Assembly (NCBI GenBank): GCA_043778255.1
Contig: JAYWGN010000028.1
Location: forward strand, 1-33,819
Source: JAYWGN01 sp043778255
Lineage (GTDB): Bacteria > Bacteroidota > Bacteroidia > Chitinophagales > Chitinophagaceae
DNA: 33,819 bases
Direction of reading: 5' to 3'
Part shown: positions 7,337 through 15,439 of the stretch, in pieces
Position numbering within the stretch: the first letter of the stretch is position 1
Layout: each line of letters begins with the position of its first letter
The notes under the pieces: generated by a model
The model's database searches: none
Told to the model about the DNA's origin: nothing
The model's input: the letters and a program-made list of their open reading frames with translations, nothing else
Position numbers and translations under genes: made by a program

Positions 7337-8752
7337 ATGCAAGTAAAACAATTATATACCAACTGCCTTAGTGAAGCTGCTTATTTTATAGTAAGTAATG
7401 GCATAGCTGCCGTTATAGATCCCTTACGTGATGTGGATAGTTATATTGCTTTGGCAAAAGAACACCATGCCACTATCAAATATATATTTGAAACACACTT
7501 TCATGCTGACTTTGTAAGTGGACACTTAGACTTGCAGAAAGCAACAGGTGCTACCATTGTATATGGCCCCAATGCACACACAAAGTATAAAGTACATAAT
7601 GCAATAGATGGTGAGTTGATACCTATAGGCAACGCTACCATAAAAGTATTGCATACACCCGGGCATACTATGGAAAGTACTTGTTATTTATTGCAGGATG
7701 AGCAACAAAATGATTATTGCATTTTTACTGGCGATACGCTGTTTATAGGCGATGTAGGCAGACCCGACCTTAGCCAAAAAGATGGCAATATGACCACCGA
7801 AGATTTGGCAGGTACTTTGTACGAAAGCTTACAAACCAAAATAATACCACTTGCCGATACTGTAATTGTGTATCCTGCACATGGTGCTGGGAGTAGCTGT
7901 GGCAAAAACTTGAGTAAAGAAACCTTTAGTACAATTGGTGAACAAAAATTACATAACTATGCGCTGCAACCTCAAGAAAAAGAAACTTTTGTAAAAGCAG
8001 TAACCGAAGGCTTAGCGGCACCACCTCAATACTTTCCTATAAATGCTGTAATTAACAAACAAGGTTATGGTGCTTTAAACGATATTTTACAAAAAGGATT
8101 AACCCCATTAGATGTACTTGCATTTAAGCAAAAAATAAAAAGCGATGCTGTAATTGTGTTAGATACTCGGCATGCCACAGTGTTTACACAAGGTTATGTA
8201 CCCACCTCAATATTTATAGGGTTAGAAGGACGATTTGCAGAATGGGCAGGTAGTATGTTACCTTTTGACAAAGAAATAATATTAGTAACCGATGAAGGCA
8301 AAGAGCAAGAAACTATAACAAGATTAGCAAGAGTAGGCCTCGATAATATTGGTGGCTATTTAGCTGGTAGCTTTGATGCTTGGCAATTGGCTGGCGAAAA
8401 AGTAGATTTAATAATAGATATAGAAGCCGATGAATTAGCTATGGATTTACCCTTTGATGAAAATGCAATAGTAGTGGATGTAAGAAAAGAAATGGAATAC
8501 GGAAATGGGCATATTGAAGGCGCTAACAATTTATCATTAAGTACTATGACAGACCCTGCTGTAATGGCTTTTGTAGAGGATAAGCATAACCTTTATATAC
8601 ATTGTGCAGGTGGTTACCGTAGTGTAATAGCAGCATCAATATTAAAACGTGAAGGCTTACATAACCTTAGAAATATACTTGGTGGCTGGACAAAAATTGC
8701 AGCACTAAAAGATAAATTTGAAATAGTAACTGAAGCTAGTGTACTCAACTAA
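7337..8752 (+). CDS. MBL-fold persulfide dioxygenase-like protein with two rhodanese domains
   Basis: A 471-residue fusion. Residues 1-250 are a metallo-beta-lactamase fold of the ETHE1/persulfide dioxygenase type: THFHADFVSGH (53-63; H54, H56, D58, H63), TPGHT (107-111, H110), TGDTLFIGDVGRPDL (131-145, D133) and H182. Two rhodanese domains follow (about 265-355 and 365-465). The second has an intact active-site loop HCAGGYRS with C423; the first has VTDEGKE where the cysteine loop should be, so it is probably inactive. The likely role is oxidation of glutathione-type or protein persulfide with sulfur transfer during sulfide detoxification. It follows an ArsR-family regulator. Its stop overlaps the stop of the convergent acyltransferase gene (8749-8752). 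Confidence 0.9.
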   Translation: MQVKQLYTNCLSEAAYFIVSNGIAAVIDPLRDVDSYIALAKEHHATIKYIFETHFHADFVSGHLDLQKATGATIVYGPNAHTKYKVHNAIDGELIPIGNATIKVLHTPGHTMESTCYLLQDEQQNDYCIFTGDTLFIGDVGRPDLSQKDGNMTTEDLAGTLYESLQTKIIPLADTVIVYPAHGAGSSCGKNLSKETFSTIGEQKLHNYALQPQEKETFVKAVTEGLAAPPQYFPINAVINKQGYGALNDILQKGLTPLDVLAFKQKIKSDAVIVLDTRHATVFTQGYVPTSIFIGLEGRFAEWAGSMLPFDKEIILVTDEGKEQETITRLARVGLDNIGGYLAGSFDAWQLAGEKVDLIIDIEADELAMDLPFDENAIVVDVRKEMEYGNGHIEGANNLSLSTMTDPAVMAFVEDKHNLYIHCAGGYRSVIAASILKREGLHNLRNILGGWTKIAALKDKFEIVTEASVLN

Positions 8753-9627
8753 TCAATTAGTTTTCCATAGTCTTCATTCCAATTATATTTCCAACGGCGG
8801 TGGCTCCATAGCCAGTTTTGGGGTTGTTGTATTATTGCCTTAGTTACAAAAGCTACATACATTTTGGTAAGTTCGGTAGGTGCTAATGTTGCTGCATTTT
8901 CGGTTGCCGTTTCAAATATTACTTCATACTCCCCTCGTTTTATTTTTACCGATTTTGCAAATAATACTGGCACAGCCTTAGCCCTTGCCAGCCGCTCTGG
9001 CCCAATTATAAATGGAGTTGGCTTACCAAAAAAATTAAACCAATAAGCATTTTTAGGATGCCCAGGATTTTGGTCGGCCACCAAAGTTATCATGTGTGAT
9101 TTTTTACGCCAACCTGCAAATTTTGTTTTCATATCGGTAGCAGGTAACAATACTGTATTGGCTCTATTACGTAACTTATAAAACAACCTATCAATAGCTT
9201 TAGTACTTAATGGCATATATACCAGCAAATGTGGCTGTGGTATAGTTAATGAAAAAAAAACATTTGCCCACTCCCAATTAAACTGATGGGAGGCATGTAC
9301 CTGTACAGGTATTTGCAATTCGTCGTATTTTTTTATGAGGCTTATATCGCCTTTGTAATGGGCATCAATAAATTTTTTTCCTGTTGAAATCATTTTAATA
9401 GTTTCCACAAAACTGTCCACAAAATTTTTGTAAAATTGTTTTTCAATTCCCTTTCTTTCCCCCTCAGTTTTGTTAGGAAAAGCTTGTAATAAATTGTTAT
9501 GAACTGTAGCTCTGCGGTATTTTACCACATAATAAATACACCCATATATACCACTGCTCAACACATACAGTACCCTTAATGGCAACAACGATATTAGGTA
9601 CAACAAGCCATAAATTAAGTAATACAT
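8749..9627 (-). CDS. LpxL/HtrB-like lysophospholipid (lipid A) acyltransferase
   Basis: A 292-residue membrane-associated acyltransferase. The N-terminal hydrophobic stretch (about 3-35) is an anchor, followed by RRATVHNNLLQAFPNKT. The catalytic HX4E motif is H114-QFNW-E119. Later blocks, LVADQNPG and FFGKPTPFIIGPERLARA, fit the LpxL/LpxM family and PQNWLWSHRRWK is the typical end. The role is adding a secondary acyl chain to lipid A or a related envelope lipid. Upstream, TAATTTTA then CAAA then ATG resembles the 4-nt-spaced -7 boxes in this window, with a final A instead of G. The gene is convergent with the persulfide dioxygenase gene (stops share CTAA). Confidence 0.88.
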   Translation of the reverse strand: MYYLIYGLLYLISLLPLRVLYVLSSGIYGCIYYVVKYRRATVHNNLLQAFPNKTEGERKGIEKQFYKNFVDSFVETIKMISTGKKFIDAHYKGDISLIKKYDELQIPVQVHASHQFNWEWANVFFSLTIPQPHLLVYMPLSTKAIDRLFYKLRNRANTVLLPATDMKTKFAGWRKKSHMITLVADQNPGHPKNAYWFNFFGKPTPFIIGPERLARAKAVPVLFAKSVKIKRGEYEVIFETATENAATLAPTELTKMYVAFVTKAIIQQPQNWLWSHRRWKYNWNEDYGKLID

Positions 9628-9648
9628 TTTGTAAAATTACTTTAATGT

Positions 9649-11292
9649 TTACAATATTGTATTTTGTACAAGTGCACTTTTATTAGGATAATCTAAATTG
9701 TAGTGCAAGCCCCTACTTTCTTTTCTAAAAGCAGCGCTTTTTACAATTAAATACCCTACCGTTATTATATTGCGGAGTTCACAAAGCTGTGGCGATACGG
9801 TAGTAGTTTCGTATAGTTGTTCGGTTTCTTCCCATAGCAAATCGAGCCGTTTTAAAGCCCGTTGTAGCCTTACATTACTACGTACAATACCAACATAATC
9901 ACTCATTAGCAATTGCAACTCTTTAGTACTTTGGGTTATTAGTATCATCTCTTTAGGGTCGGTAGTGCCGTGGTTGTTCCAGTTGGGTAAAGCCCCCCCG
10001 CCCCCCATTGCCTCACCCCTACCCTCTCCAAAGGAGAGGGAGCTAGGAGTTGAAGCAAGTACACAGTTAGCAATATGTAAAAATGCCCGATGTGCATACA
10101 CCATAGCCTCTAGCAAACTGTTACTAGCAAGCCTATTGGCACCATGTAAGCCAGTACTTGCACATTCGCCACAGGCATACAAATTTTTAATAGAGGTTTG
10201 TGCCCACTCGTTTGTTTTAATACCACCGCAACTATAATGTGCAGCAGGAGCTACGGGTATATAATTTGTAGTAATGTCAATACCAATGCTTTTACATTTA
10301 TCATAAATATTAGGAAAATGCTCTACAAAATTTTCTTTGGTAAAATGGGTACAATCCAAATACACATGTTCGGTACCATGTATTTTCATTTCGCTATCAA
10401 TAGCCCTTGCCACTATATCACGTGGTGCTAAGTCTTTTCGGGTATCATATTTTTCCATAAAGGCTTCGCCTTTGTGGTTACGCAATATACCACCATCGCC
10501 ACGTACAGCTTCGGTTATTAGGAACGATTGCCCCTTTACATTAGGCTCATACAATGCTGTGGGGTGAAACTGTATAAACTCCATATTTTCTATACGGCCT
10601 TTGGCTCTATATACCATAGCCACACCATCGCCAGTAGCTATAGCAGGGTTAGTGGTAGTTTTGTACACCATACCATTACCGCCAGTAGCTAGTAGTATAT
10701 AGTTACTTTCAATTTTTTCAATATTGCCTGTGGCCAAATGCAATGCATATACACCATAGCACTCAATATTGGTAGTAGCCTTTGTTACCAGTAGCCCCAA
10801 GTGGTGTTGGGTTATAATATCTACCACATACCAATGGTGGTGTATTTCCACATTTGTTTTTTGCTTAATAGCAGCTAACAATGCTCGTTCCATTTCCTTG
10901 CCTGTTACATCTTTATGGTGTAGTATGCGGTACTCACTATGCCCACCTTCTTTACCTAATTTGTAGTCGCCAGTAGTATTTTTATCAAAGTTAGCACCCC
11001 ACTCTATAAGCTCTCTAATACGCTGTGGGCCTTCTTTTACCACTATATCTACCGCAGCTTTATTACACAGCCCATCACCAGCTATTAGGGTATCTTGTAT
11101 ATGTTTTTCGTAGGTATCTACATCATCGTTCCATACACCAGCTATACCGCCTTGTGCATACTTTGTGTTGGTTTCGTCGGTATTGGCTTTGGTTATTACC
11201 GTTATTTTTTTATGGGGAAATGCTTCTGCCGTTTTAAGCGCAAAGGTGAGTCCAGCAATGCCTGAGCCTATTACTAAAAAGTCTGTTTGCAT
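9649..11292 (-). CDS. nadB: L-aspartate oxidase NadB
   Basis: A 547-residue flavoprotein that oxidises L-aspartate to iminoaspartate, the first step of de novo NAD synthesis. It has the FAD dinucleotide motif GSGIAG (9-14), NTKYAQGGIAGV (42-53), LLATGGNG (200-207), IQFHPTAL (240-247), REGEAF-type block HKGEAFMEKYD (273-283), DLAPRDIVARAID (287-299) and GLHGANRLASNSLLE (381-395). About 25 residues at 411-436 (ASTPSSLSFGEGRGEAMGGGGALP) come from a GC-rich repeat inserted between the catalytic part and the C-terminal helical domain, outside conserved blocks. NadA and NadC are not in the window. The -7 box TAATTTTG lies 4 nt before the ATG. Confidence 0.95.
   Translation of the reverse strand: MQTDFLVIGSGIAGLTFALKTAEAFPHKKITVITKANTDETNTKYAQGGIAGVWNDDVDTYEKHIQDTLIAGDGLCNKAAVDIVVKEGPQRIRELIEWGANFDKNTTGDYKLGKEGGHSEYRILHHKDVTGKEMERALLAAIKQKTNVEIHHHWYVVDIITQHHLGLLVTKATTNIECYGVYALHLATGNIEKIESNYILLATGGNGMVYKTTTNPAIATGDGVAMVYRAKGRIENMEFIQFHPTALYEPNVKGQSFLITEAVRGDGGILRNHKGEAFMEKYDTRKDLAPRDIVARAIDSEMKIHGTEHVYLDCTHFTKENFVEHFPNIYDKCKSIGIDITTNYIPVAPAAHYSCGGIKTNEWAQTSIKNLYACGECASTGLHGANRLASNSLLEAMVYAHRAFLHIANCVLASTPSSLSFGEGRGEAMGGGGALPNWNNHGTTDPKEMILITQSTKELQLLMSDYVGIVRSNVRLQRALKRLDLLWEETEQLYETTTVSPQLCELRNIITVGYLIVKSAAFRKESRGLHYNLDYPNKSALVQNTIL
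9989..10053 (-). repeat. GC-rich in-frame element, copy 3 (long form)
   Basis: Inside nadB in sense orientation. It combines the G-run core (encoding G-G-G-G-A-L) with a second module: a perfect hairpin CCCTCTCC-AAA-GGAGAGGG at 10022-10040. The G-run core has the same orientation and frame as copies 1 and 2. The longer form suggests that the other copies are partial versions. Confidence 0.8.
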
Positions 11293-11296
11293 ACTG

Positions 11297-11304
11297 CAAA
11301 ATTA
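11297..11304 (-). promoter_or_regulatory. nadB -7 box, 4 nt from ATG
   Basis: On the minus strand TAATTTTG then CAGT then ATG. The match to TAnnTTTG is exact. The distance to the start codon implies a leaderless or nearly leaderless mRNA. No -33 TTG at the usual 19-21 nt was found. Confidence 0.5.
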
Positions 11305-11372
11305 ACTTAAAAATATAGCTTTACACAGCGCAATTATTTTAACAATACTACACTACTTTCACTATTGTTGTA

Positions 11373-11618
11373 ATGGCGAAGCCCTCCAAAAAACCAAATT
11401 TTAAGTTACCATTAATTTATAGAAAAGGTAAACATTCCATCTCGGCAGAGTTTGTGGGTTTACCTTATGAACGGTATAGGCTAGCCACCTACCCTGCCGC
11501 CTTAATAAATAACCTACTTTATTTTATTGTGTTACTTATTAGCCCCAAAACTACCCAAACGTTAAACAGACCCCCAAAAAACTACCACTTAGTAGTATTG
11601 CAATTACAAAAACTATAG
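11373..11618 (+). CDS. possible small hypothetical protein (doubtful)
   Basis: An 81-codon reading frame starting with ATG (MAKPSKKPNFKLPLIYRKGK). It is basic at the N-terminus, with a hydrophobic stretch INNLLYFIVLLI at about 45-56. I recognise no family, see no promoter box or ribosome site, and the region has other short frames. It may be real, a remnant of a lost gene, or chance. Confidence 0.2.
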   Translation: MAKPSKKPNFKLPLIYRKGKHSISAEFVGLPYERYRLATYPAALINNLLYFIVLLISPKTTQTLNRPPKNYHLVVLQLQKL

Positions 11619-11676
11619 TTCAACTTTACATAACTAACTTATAGCTTAACTAACTACTACTAAACAAAACACATAA

Positions 11677-11918
11677 ATGCAAAACTTTACTAAAAATATA
11701 AATACAAATAATTTTCTAAGCAGCATCTCTCTCTCTCTCTCTCTCTCTCTCTAGTTTTAGGGCGTTATAGCATATTAGCCTTTTTAGTACTAATAACTTT
11801 ATTTGCCACCATTGCAATATGGCAATTTGCTTACAATATATTAGTAAGCAAATACCGCTACAGCTCAACATTTACCCAACTAATAATAAAACATTGCAAA
11901 AGCCCACCCGTTTTGTAA
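11677..11918 (+). CDS. possible phase-variable small membrane protein, out of frame at a (CT)13 tract
   Basis: The ATG at 11677 opens MQNFTKNINTNNFLSSI and then S-L repeats, ending at TAG 11752-11754 directly after the CT tract. A second frame, open from 11712 to TAA 11916-11918, reads LVLGRYSILAFLVLITLF then ATIAIWQFAYNILV after the tract, which looks like a membrane helix. Losing one CT unit (or gaining two) would join the two frames into about 77 residues. In the copy shown the protein is switched off. No homolog is recognised and no promoter is clear, so this is inference from frame logic and hydrophobicity. Confidence 0.3.
11727..11752. repeat. (CT)13 dinucleotide microsatellite
   Basis: Thirteen perfect CT units, the longest simple repeat in the window. 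Tracts of this kind change length by slipped-strand pairing. It lies at the junction of two open frames that differ by one reading phase. Confidence 0.95.
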
Positions 11919-11973
11919 CAAATGGCAACTTTTTGTTGTCTTAGTATTATATAATACCCTAAAAAATAAAATC

Positions 11974-12585
11974 ATGAAAAAATTTATCTTCCCTAGCTGT
12001 TTGTTTTTCTTTATTATTTTAACATCACAAAATTGTAAAAAACATAATGAACCTATTTTGTATAATACAGAATTTCCAAATAACATTGGAACATTTTGGA
12101 AATATAAAGTATATGATAGCATATCCACAATAAATGATACTTTAACCATTACAATTGTTGGTACGACTAATTTAAATGATGGCAAGGTTGTTACAATTTG
12201 GCAAAATAAATATCAAACTAGAATTCCTAATACTGATACTTCTTACATTTACTCGGGATCTGAGGGAATATATTTTTATTTTAACAAAACCATACAATCT
12301 TTATACAAGATCTATAAATTTCCATTAACAATTGGAAATTATTGGTTAGGGAATTATGTGAAAGATACAATAAAAGTAACATCGAAATCTTCAATAAATA
12401 CATTAGCTGGAAGTTTTTCTGAAACTTATACTTTAACAAGAACAGCAAGGTTTTTTCCTAACGGTTCTCTATTTGAACAAGAACTCTTTAAGCCAAATAT
12501 TGGGTTATTAACTAGTTTACAAATAAATAATAGTGGTTCTTACTCAAATGAAAATTGGGAACTTTTTTCTTACTTAATAAAATAA
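11974..12585 (+). CDS. predicted lipoprotein of unknown function
   Basis: A 203-residue protein with a signal peptide (MKKFIFPSCLFFFIILTSQN) and a cysteine at 21 followed by KK, consistent with the relaxed Bacteroidota lipobox. The mature part is rich in Thr, Asn and Tyr, with phrases such as NNIGTFWKYKVYDS and YPLTIGNYWLGNY-like KFPLTIGNYWLGNY, probably beta-rich. I do not recognise the family. It lies 6 nt before the secreted BNR protein gene, so the two are probably made together and may act together at the outer membrane. Confidence 0.7.
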   Translation: MKKFIFPSCLFFFIILTSQNCKKHNEPILYNTEFPNNIGTFWKYKVYDSISTINDTLTITIVGTTNLNDGKVVTIWQNKYQTRIPNTDTSYIYSGSEGIYFYFNKTIQSLYKIYKFPLTIGNYWLGNYVKDTIKVTSKSSINTLAGSFSETYTLTRTARFFPNGSLFEQELFKPNIGLLTSLQINNSGSYSNENWELFSYLIK

Positions 12586-12591
12586 AAAATT

Positions 12592-15132
12592 ATGAAATTT
12601 AAATTTCTTACAACAATATATTTGTTACTCCTTAACATTAATTTAATTTCCCAGAGTGAAATTACACCTTCAAGTTTATACAATAACGTTGATTTTACTA
12701 AAAAAGCTAAGACTAAAATAGTTGGAATAAAAGTAAAACCTTTCCTCACAACTAACAATTATTCTACAAGTAGAGTTGTAGACAATAATGATGTTCATAT
12801 TTTTCCATCTACAGTAAGTCAATCAGAAGTACATATTTCTATCAATAAAAATAATCCTTTAAATTTAATTACTAGTTGTAATGCTATTTCAACTGTTGGA
12901 GGGTTTACAAGTTTTAATCAAGGTTATTACTACACAACAAATGGCGGTATTAGTTGGCAAGGAAGCGATGAATTACAAAATTCAGCAACTATTGATGTTT
13001 CAGGAGACCCCTCAACTGCATTTAATAGTAATAATACAGGTTTTATAGCAACAATGACTGGTTTTGTTAACTGTGGAATACGAACTTTACCAAGTGGATA
13101 TTCAACCCAAACAACAACAGATCAGGGTTTAAATTGGAGTACCTTCACTACAGCAACGGATAATGGATGTTTTGATAAAGAAATGATTGTAATAGACAAT
13201 CAAGCTACAAGCCCATTTGTAAACAATATTTATACTGCATGGACAAATTTTACACCTGGACTAACAAGGGTTCAATTCAATCGCTCTACAAATAATGGTA
13301 CTTCCTATACTAATCCAATTACAATTAGTAATGGCATTGGACAAGGAACGAATTTACAAACTGGCCCAAATGGTGAATTATATATCTGCTGGGCCGATTA
13401 CAATGTTGGAGAAACAGGTGCAAGAGGTTTAGGGTTTTGTAGATCTCTTAACGGTGGTGTAAATATAACACCCTCTCAAAGAGTCTTTAATTATAATGGA
13501 ATAAGATCTTTTAACACAAACCCAGATAGGTCAAGTCCCGCTTTTGGAAATACAAGGGTTAATGATTTTCCTGCTATGGCAGTTGATAAGTCAAATAGCG
13601 TACACAGAGGACGAATTTATGTAATTGTACCCACAAGGGAGGGTGGAAATGGGAAAGCTATTATTCAAATTTCATTTTCTGATAATCAAGGAGCAAATTG
13701 GAGTAATTTACAAACAATAAATATACCAAGTGGACGCCAAAATTGGTTACCTTGGATAACCGTAGATGATTGTACAGGAGATGTATGGGCGGTTTATTAT
13801 TCATTTGATACGCCTAATGGCTTTGAAACAAACACTTATGTAGCCCATTCAACCGATGGTGGTATTACATGGGAAAATCAAAAAGTTAGTGATGTCCAAC
13901 ATATAACTTCACCTATAATTTTACCTGGTGTTGCATTAGGTTATGCTGGCGATTATATTGGAATTGCAGCTTATGCGGGAAAAGCATACCCAATTTGGGC
14001 TGACGATAGAAATGGCAATTGGCAGCTTTACTGTTCTCCAGTACAGTCTGTAATTGATGATTTAAGTATAAGCGGTGCTGACCAGTTTTGTACTACATCT
14101 ACATATACAGTTAATAGTTTGCCAAGTGGGTATAGTGTCGTTTGGAGCACCTCTAATAGTGCAGTTGCTATTATTAATTCCTCTACTGGTGTGGCAACAG
14201 GTGTTAACTTTGGTAGTTGTAGTATTATTGCAAGTATTATACAAATAGGTAGCTGCGGTACACCAATCCAAACAATTACTAAACCAATTACAATAGGTAA
14301 TCCAAATTCGTTAAATATTTTATTAACGCCTACTGGTACTTCACTTTGCACTGGCACACCATTTACTGCCGAAACATATTTGGAAGGTGCTACTAATTAT
14401 ACTTGGACACCGCCAACAGGTTTAAATATTATAAGTGGTGCAGGCACAGCCACAATTAATGCACAAGTAGTAAGTACTCCTTTAAGTGGTCCACTTACGG
14501 TAACAGCTACTAATACATGTGGTACAGTAACAGGAACTGACCAAGTAGTTCCAATGCCCGATTTTCCTTGGCCTGGTAAAAATCAAAAATATATTACTTT
14601 AAGTACTGCATCGTGTTTAACTAATACATTTACAGGTCAGGTAATTGCTGTACCCAATGCGTCGTTATATACTTGGAGGGTAAGAGAGTTTGATGTAAAC
14701 GGCAATGTATTGTTAACTTCACCTTGGTTTACCTCAACTACCAACCAAGCTACCTATAATTTACAAAATATTCAAACTAGGAGTGCTAGGGTATTTGTAT
14801 ATGCTACTACACCTTGTGGCGTTACCCCAACCATAAGCGAAATATTTAATAAATGTAAAGGAGCAAGAATTGCAAACAGCACTATACAAGAGGCAATTAC
14901 TGTAACCCCTAACCCCACCAAAGGTATTACACGTATTGCACTTCCCAAATTAATGCAACAAAATATTGTATATGAATTAACGAGTGCCTCTACTGGTATA
15001 GTAAGCAAAGGCAAAATAATACATAACAAAAATTATTTTGAAATTGATTTAGCCAAATTAACAAGTGGCATATATACACTTACATTAAATGACAATAAAG
15101 TAATAATGCAAGTAAAAATTATTAAAGAATAA
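12592..15132 (+). CDS. T9SS-secreted protein with BNR/sialidase-like propeller and Ig-like domains
   Basis: An 846-residue exported protein. It has a signal peptide (MKFKFLTTIYLLLLNINLIS). Residues about 70-480 form a sialidase-like beta-propeller with several Asp-box repeats: TTNGGISW (115-122), TDQGLNW (176-182), STNNGTSY (232-239), SDNQGANW (363-370) and STDGGITW (420-427). Two PKD/Ig-like domains follow (about 490-760; WSTSNSAVAIINSSTGVATG, TNYTWTPPTG). The end is a type A T9SS sorting domain (about 770-846; VTPNPTKGITRI, SGIYTLTL, VKIIKE), so it is exported by type IX secretion and probably surface-attached or released. The catalytic arginine triad of true sialidases was not identified, so enzymatic sialidase activity is not claimed. 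A strong terminator follows. Confidence 0.9.
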   Translation: MKFKFLTTIYLLLLNINLISQSEITPSSLYNNVDFTKKAKTKIVGIKVKPFLTTNNYSTSRVVDNNDVHIFPSTVSQSEVHISINKNNPLNLITSCNAISTVGGFTSFNQGYYYTTNGGISWQGSDELQNSATIDVSGDPSTAFNSNNTGFIATMTGFVNCGIRTLPSGYSTQTTTDQGLNWSTFTTATDNGCFDKEMIVIDNQATSPFVNNIYTAWTNFTPGLTRVQFNRSTNNGTSYTNPITISNGIGQGTNLQTGPNGELYICWADYNVGETGARGLGFCRSLNGGVNITPSQRVFNYNGIRSFNTNPDRSSPAFGNTRVNDFPAMAVDKSNSVHRGRIYVIVPTREGGNGKAIIQISFSDNQGANWSNLQTINIPSGRQNWLPWITVDDCTGDVWAVYYSFDTPNGFETNTYVAHSTDGGITWENQKVSDVQHITSPIILPGVALGYAGDYIGIAAYAGKAYPIWADDRNGNWQLYCSPVQSVIDDLSISGADQFCTTSTYTVNSLPSGYSVVWSTSNSAVAIINSSTGVATGVNFGSCSIIASIIQIGSCGTPIQTITKPITIGNPNSLNILLTPTGTSLCTGTPFTAETYLEGATNYTWTPPTGLNIISGAGTATINAQVVSTPLSGPLTVTATNTCGTVTGTDQVVPMPDFPWPGKNQKYITLSTASCLTNTFTGQVIAVPNASLYTWRVREFDVNGNVLLTSPWFTSTTNQATYNLQNIQTRSARVFVYATTPCGVTPTISEIFNKCKGARIANSTIQEAITVTPNPTKGITRIALPKLMQQNIVYELTSASTGIVSKGKIIHNKNYFEIDLAKLTSGIYTLTLNDNKVIMQVKIIKE

Positions 15133-15170
15133 TTTTTTAATACTACTTTTTTCAATCATTCAAATTACCA

Positions 15171-15202
15171 CTAGAGAGGCAACTGCCTCTCTAGTTTTTT
15201 TT
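15171..15202 (+). terminator. intrinsic terminator after the T9SS protein gene
   Basis: A perfect 10-bp stem CTAGAGAGGC (15171-15180) / GCCTCTCTAG (15185-15194), loop AACT, followed by eight T (15195-15202). It lies 38 nt after the stop. Confidence 0.95.
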
Positions 15203-15427
15203 GTACTATATATTTTCTTAACCCTAAGTAATAGTATATTTCAATAATAGTAAAAGATTGAAGCCTATTGGTAACTGAATAGTTTTTATTTAAACCAATT
15301 AAGAATTTCTGTTAAGAATTAAGTTATATTTTTTATTGGTTTAATTAGGTTGTTAGTAGGCTTCACCAATACAACCATTACAAAGCAACTTGAGCATTTT
15401 AAAAAAAACAAAATTAAAAATGTGTAT

Positions 15428-15435
15428 TACATTTG
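15428..15435 (+). promoter_or_regulatory. tgt -7 box, 4 nt from ATG
   Basis: TACATTTG then CAAA then ATG (15440). It is the same octamer as in the ridA promoter and the same 4-nt spacing. It also decides the tgt start: a TTG 90 nt further upstream (15350) would place the promoter inside the gene. Confidence 0.6.
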
Positions 15436-15439
15436 CAAA

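Larger units (their letters stand above)
11293..11973. other. largely gene-free 680-bp region
   Basis: Between nadB and the lipoprotein gene. It holds the nadB -7 box, a doubtful 81-codon frame (11373), the (CT)13 tract with its two flanking frames (11677-11918), and otherwise AT-rich DNA. No RNA gene, terminator hairpin or mobile element was recognised. Confidence 0.5.

Noticed and set aside
10459..10473. AAAGGC-TTC-GCCTTT palindrome as part of the TTC-loop family
   Set aside because: It lies in the conserved KGEAFME block of NadB, so the protein sequence explains it.
12592..15132. True sialidase
   Set aside because: Asp-box repeats are present but I could not place the catalytic arginine triad or FRIP motif, so only a BNR-propeller call is made.
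15350..15439. Upstream TTG start for tgt adding 30 residues
   Set aside because: Tgt homology begins at MADLTFAIHN, and the -7 box TACATTTG lies inside the extension.
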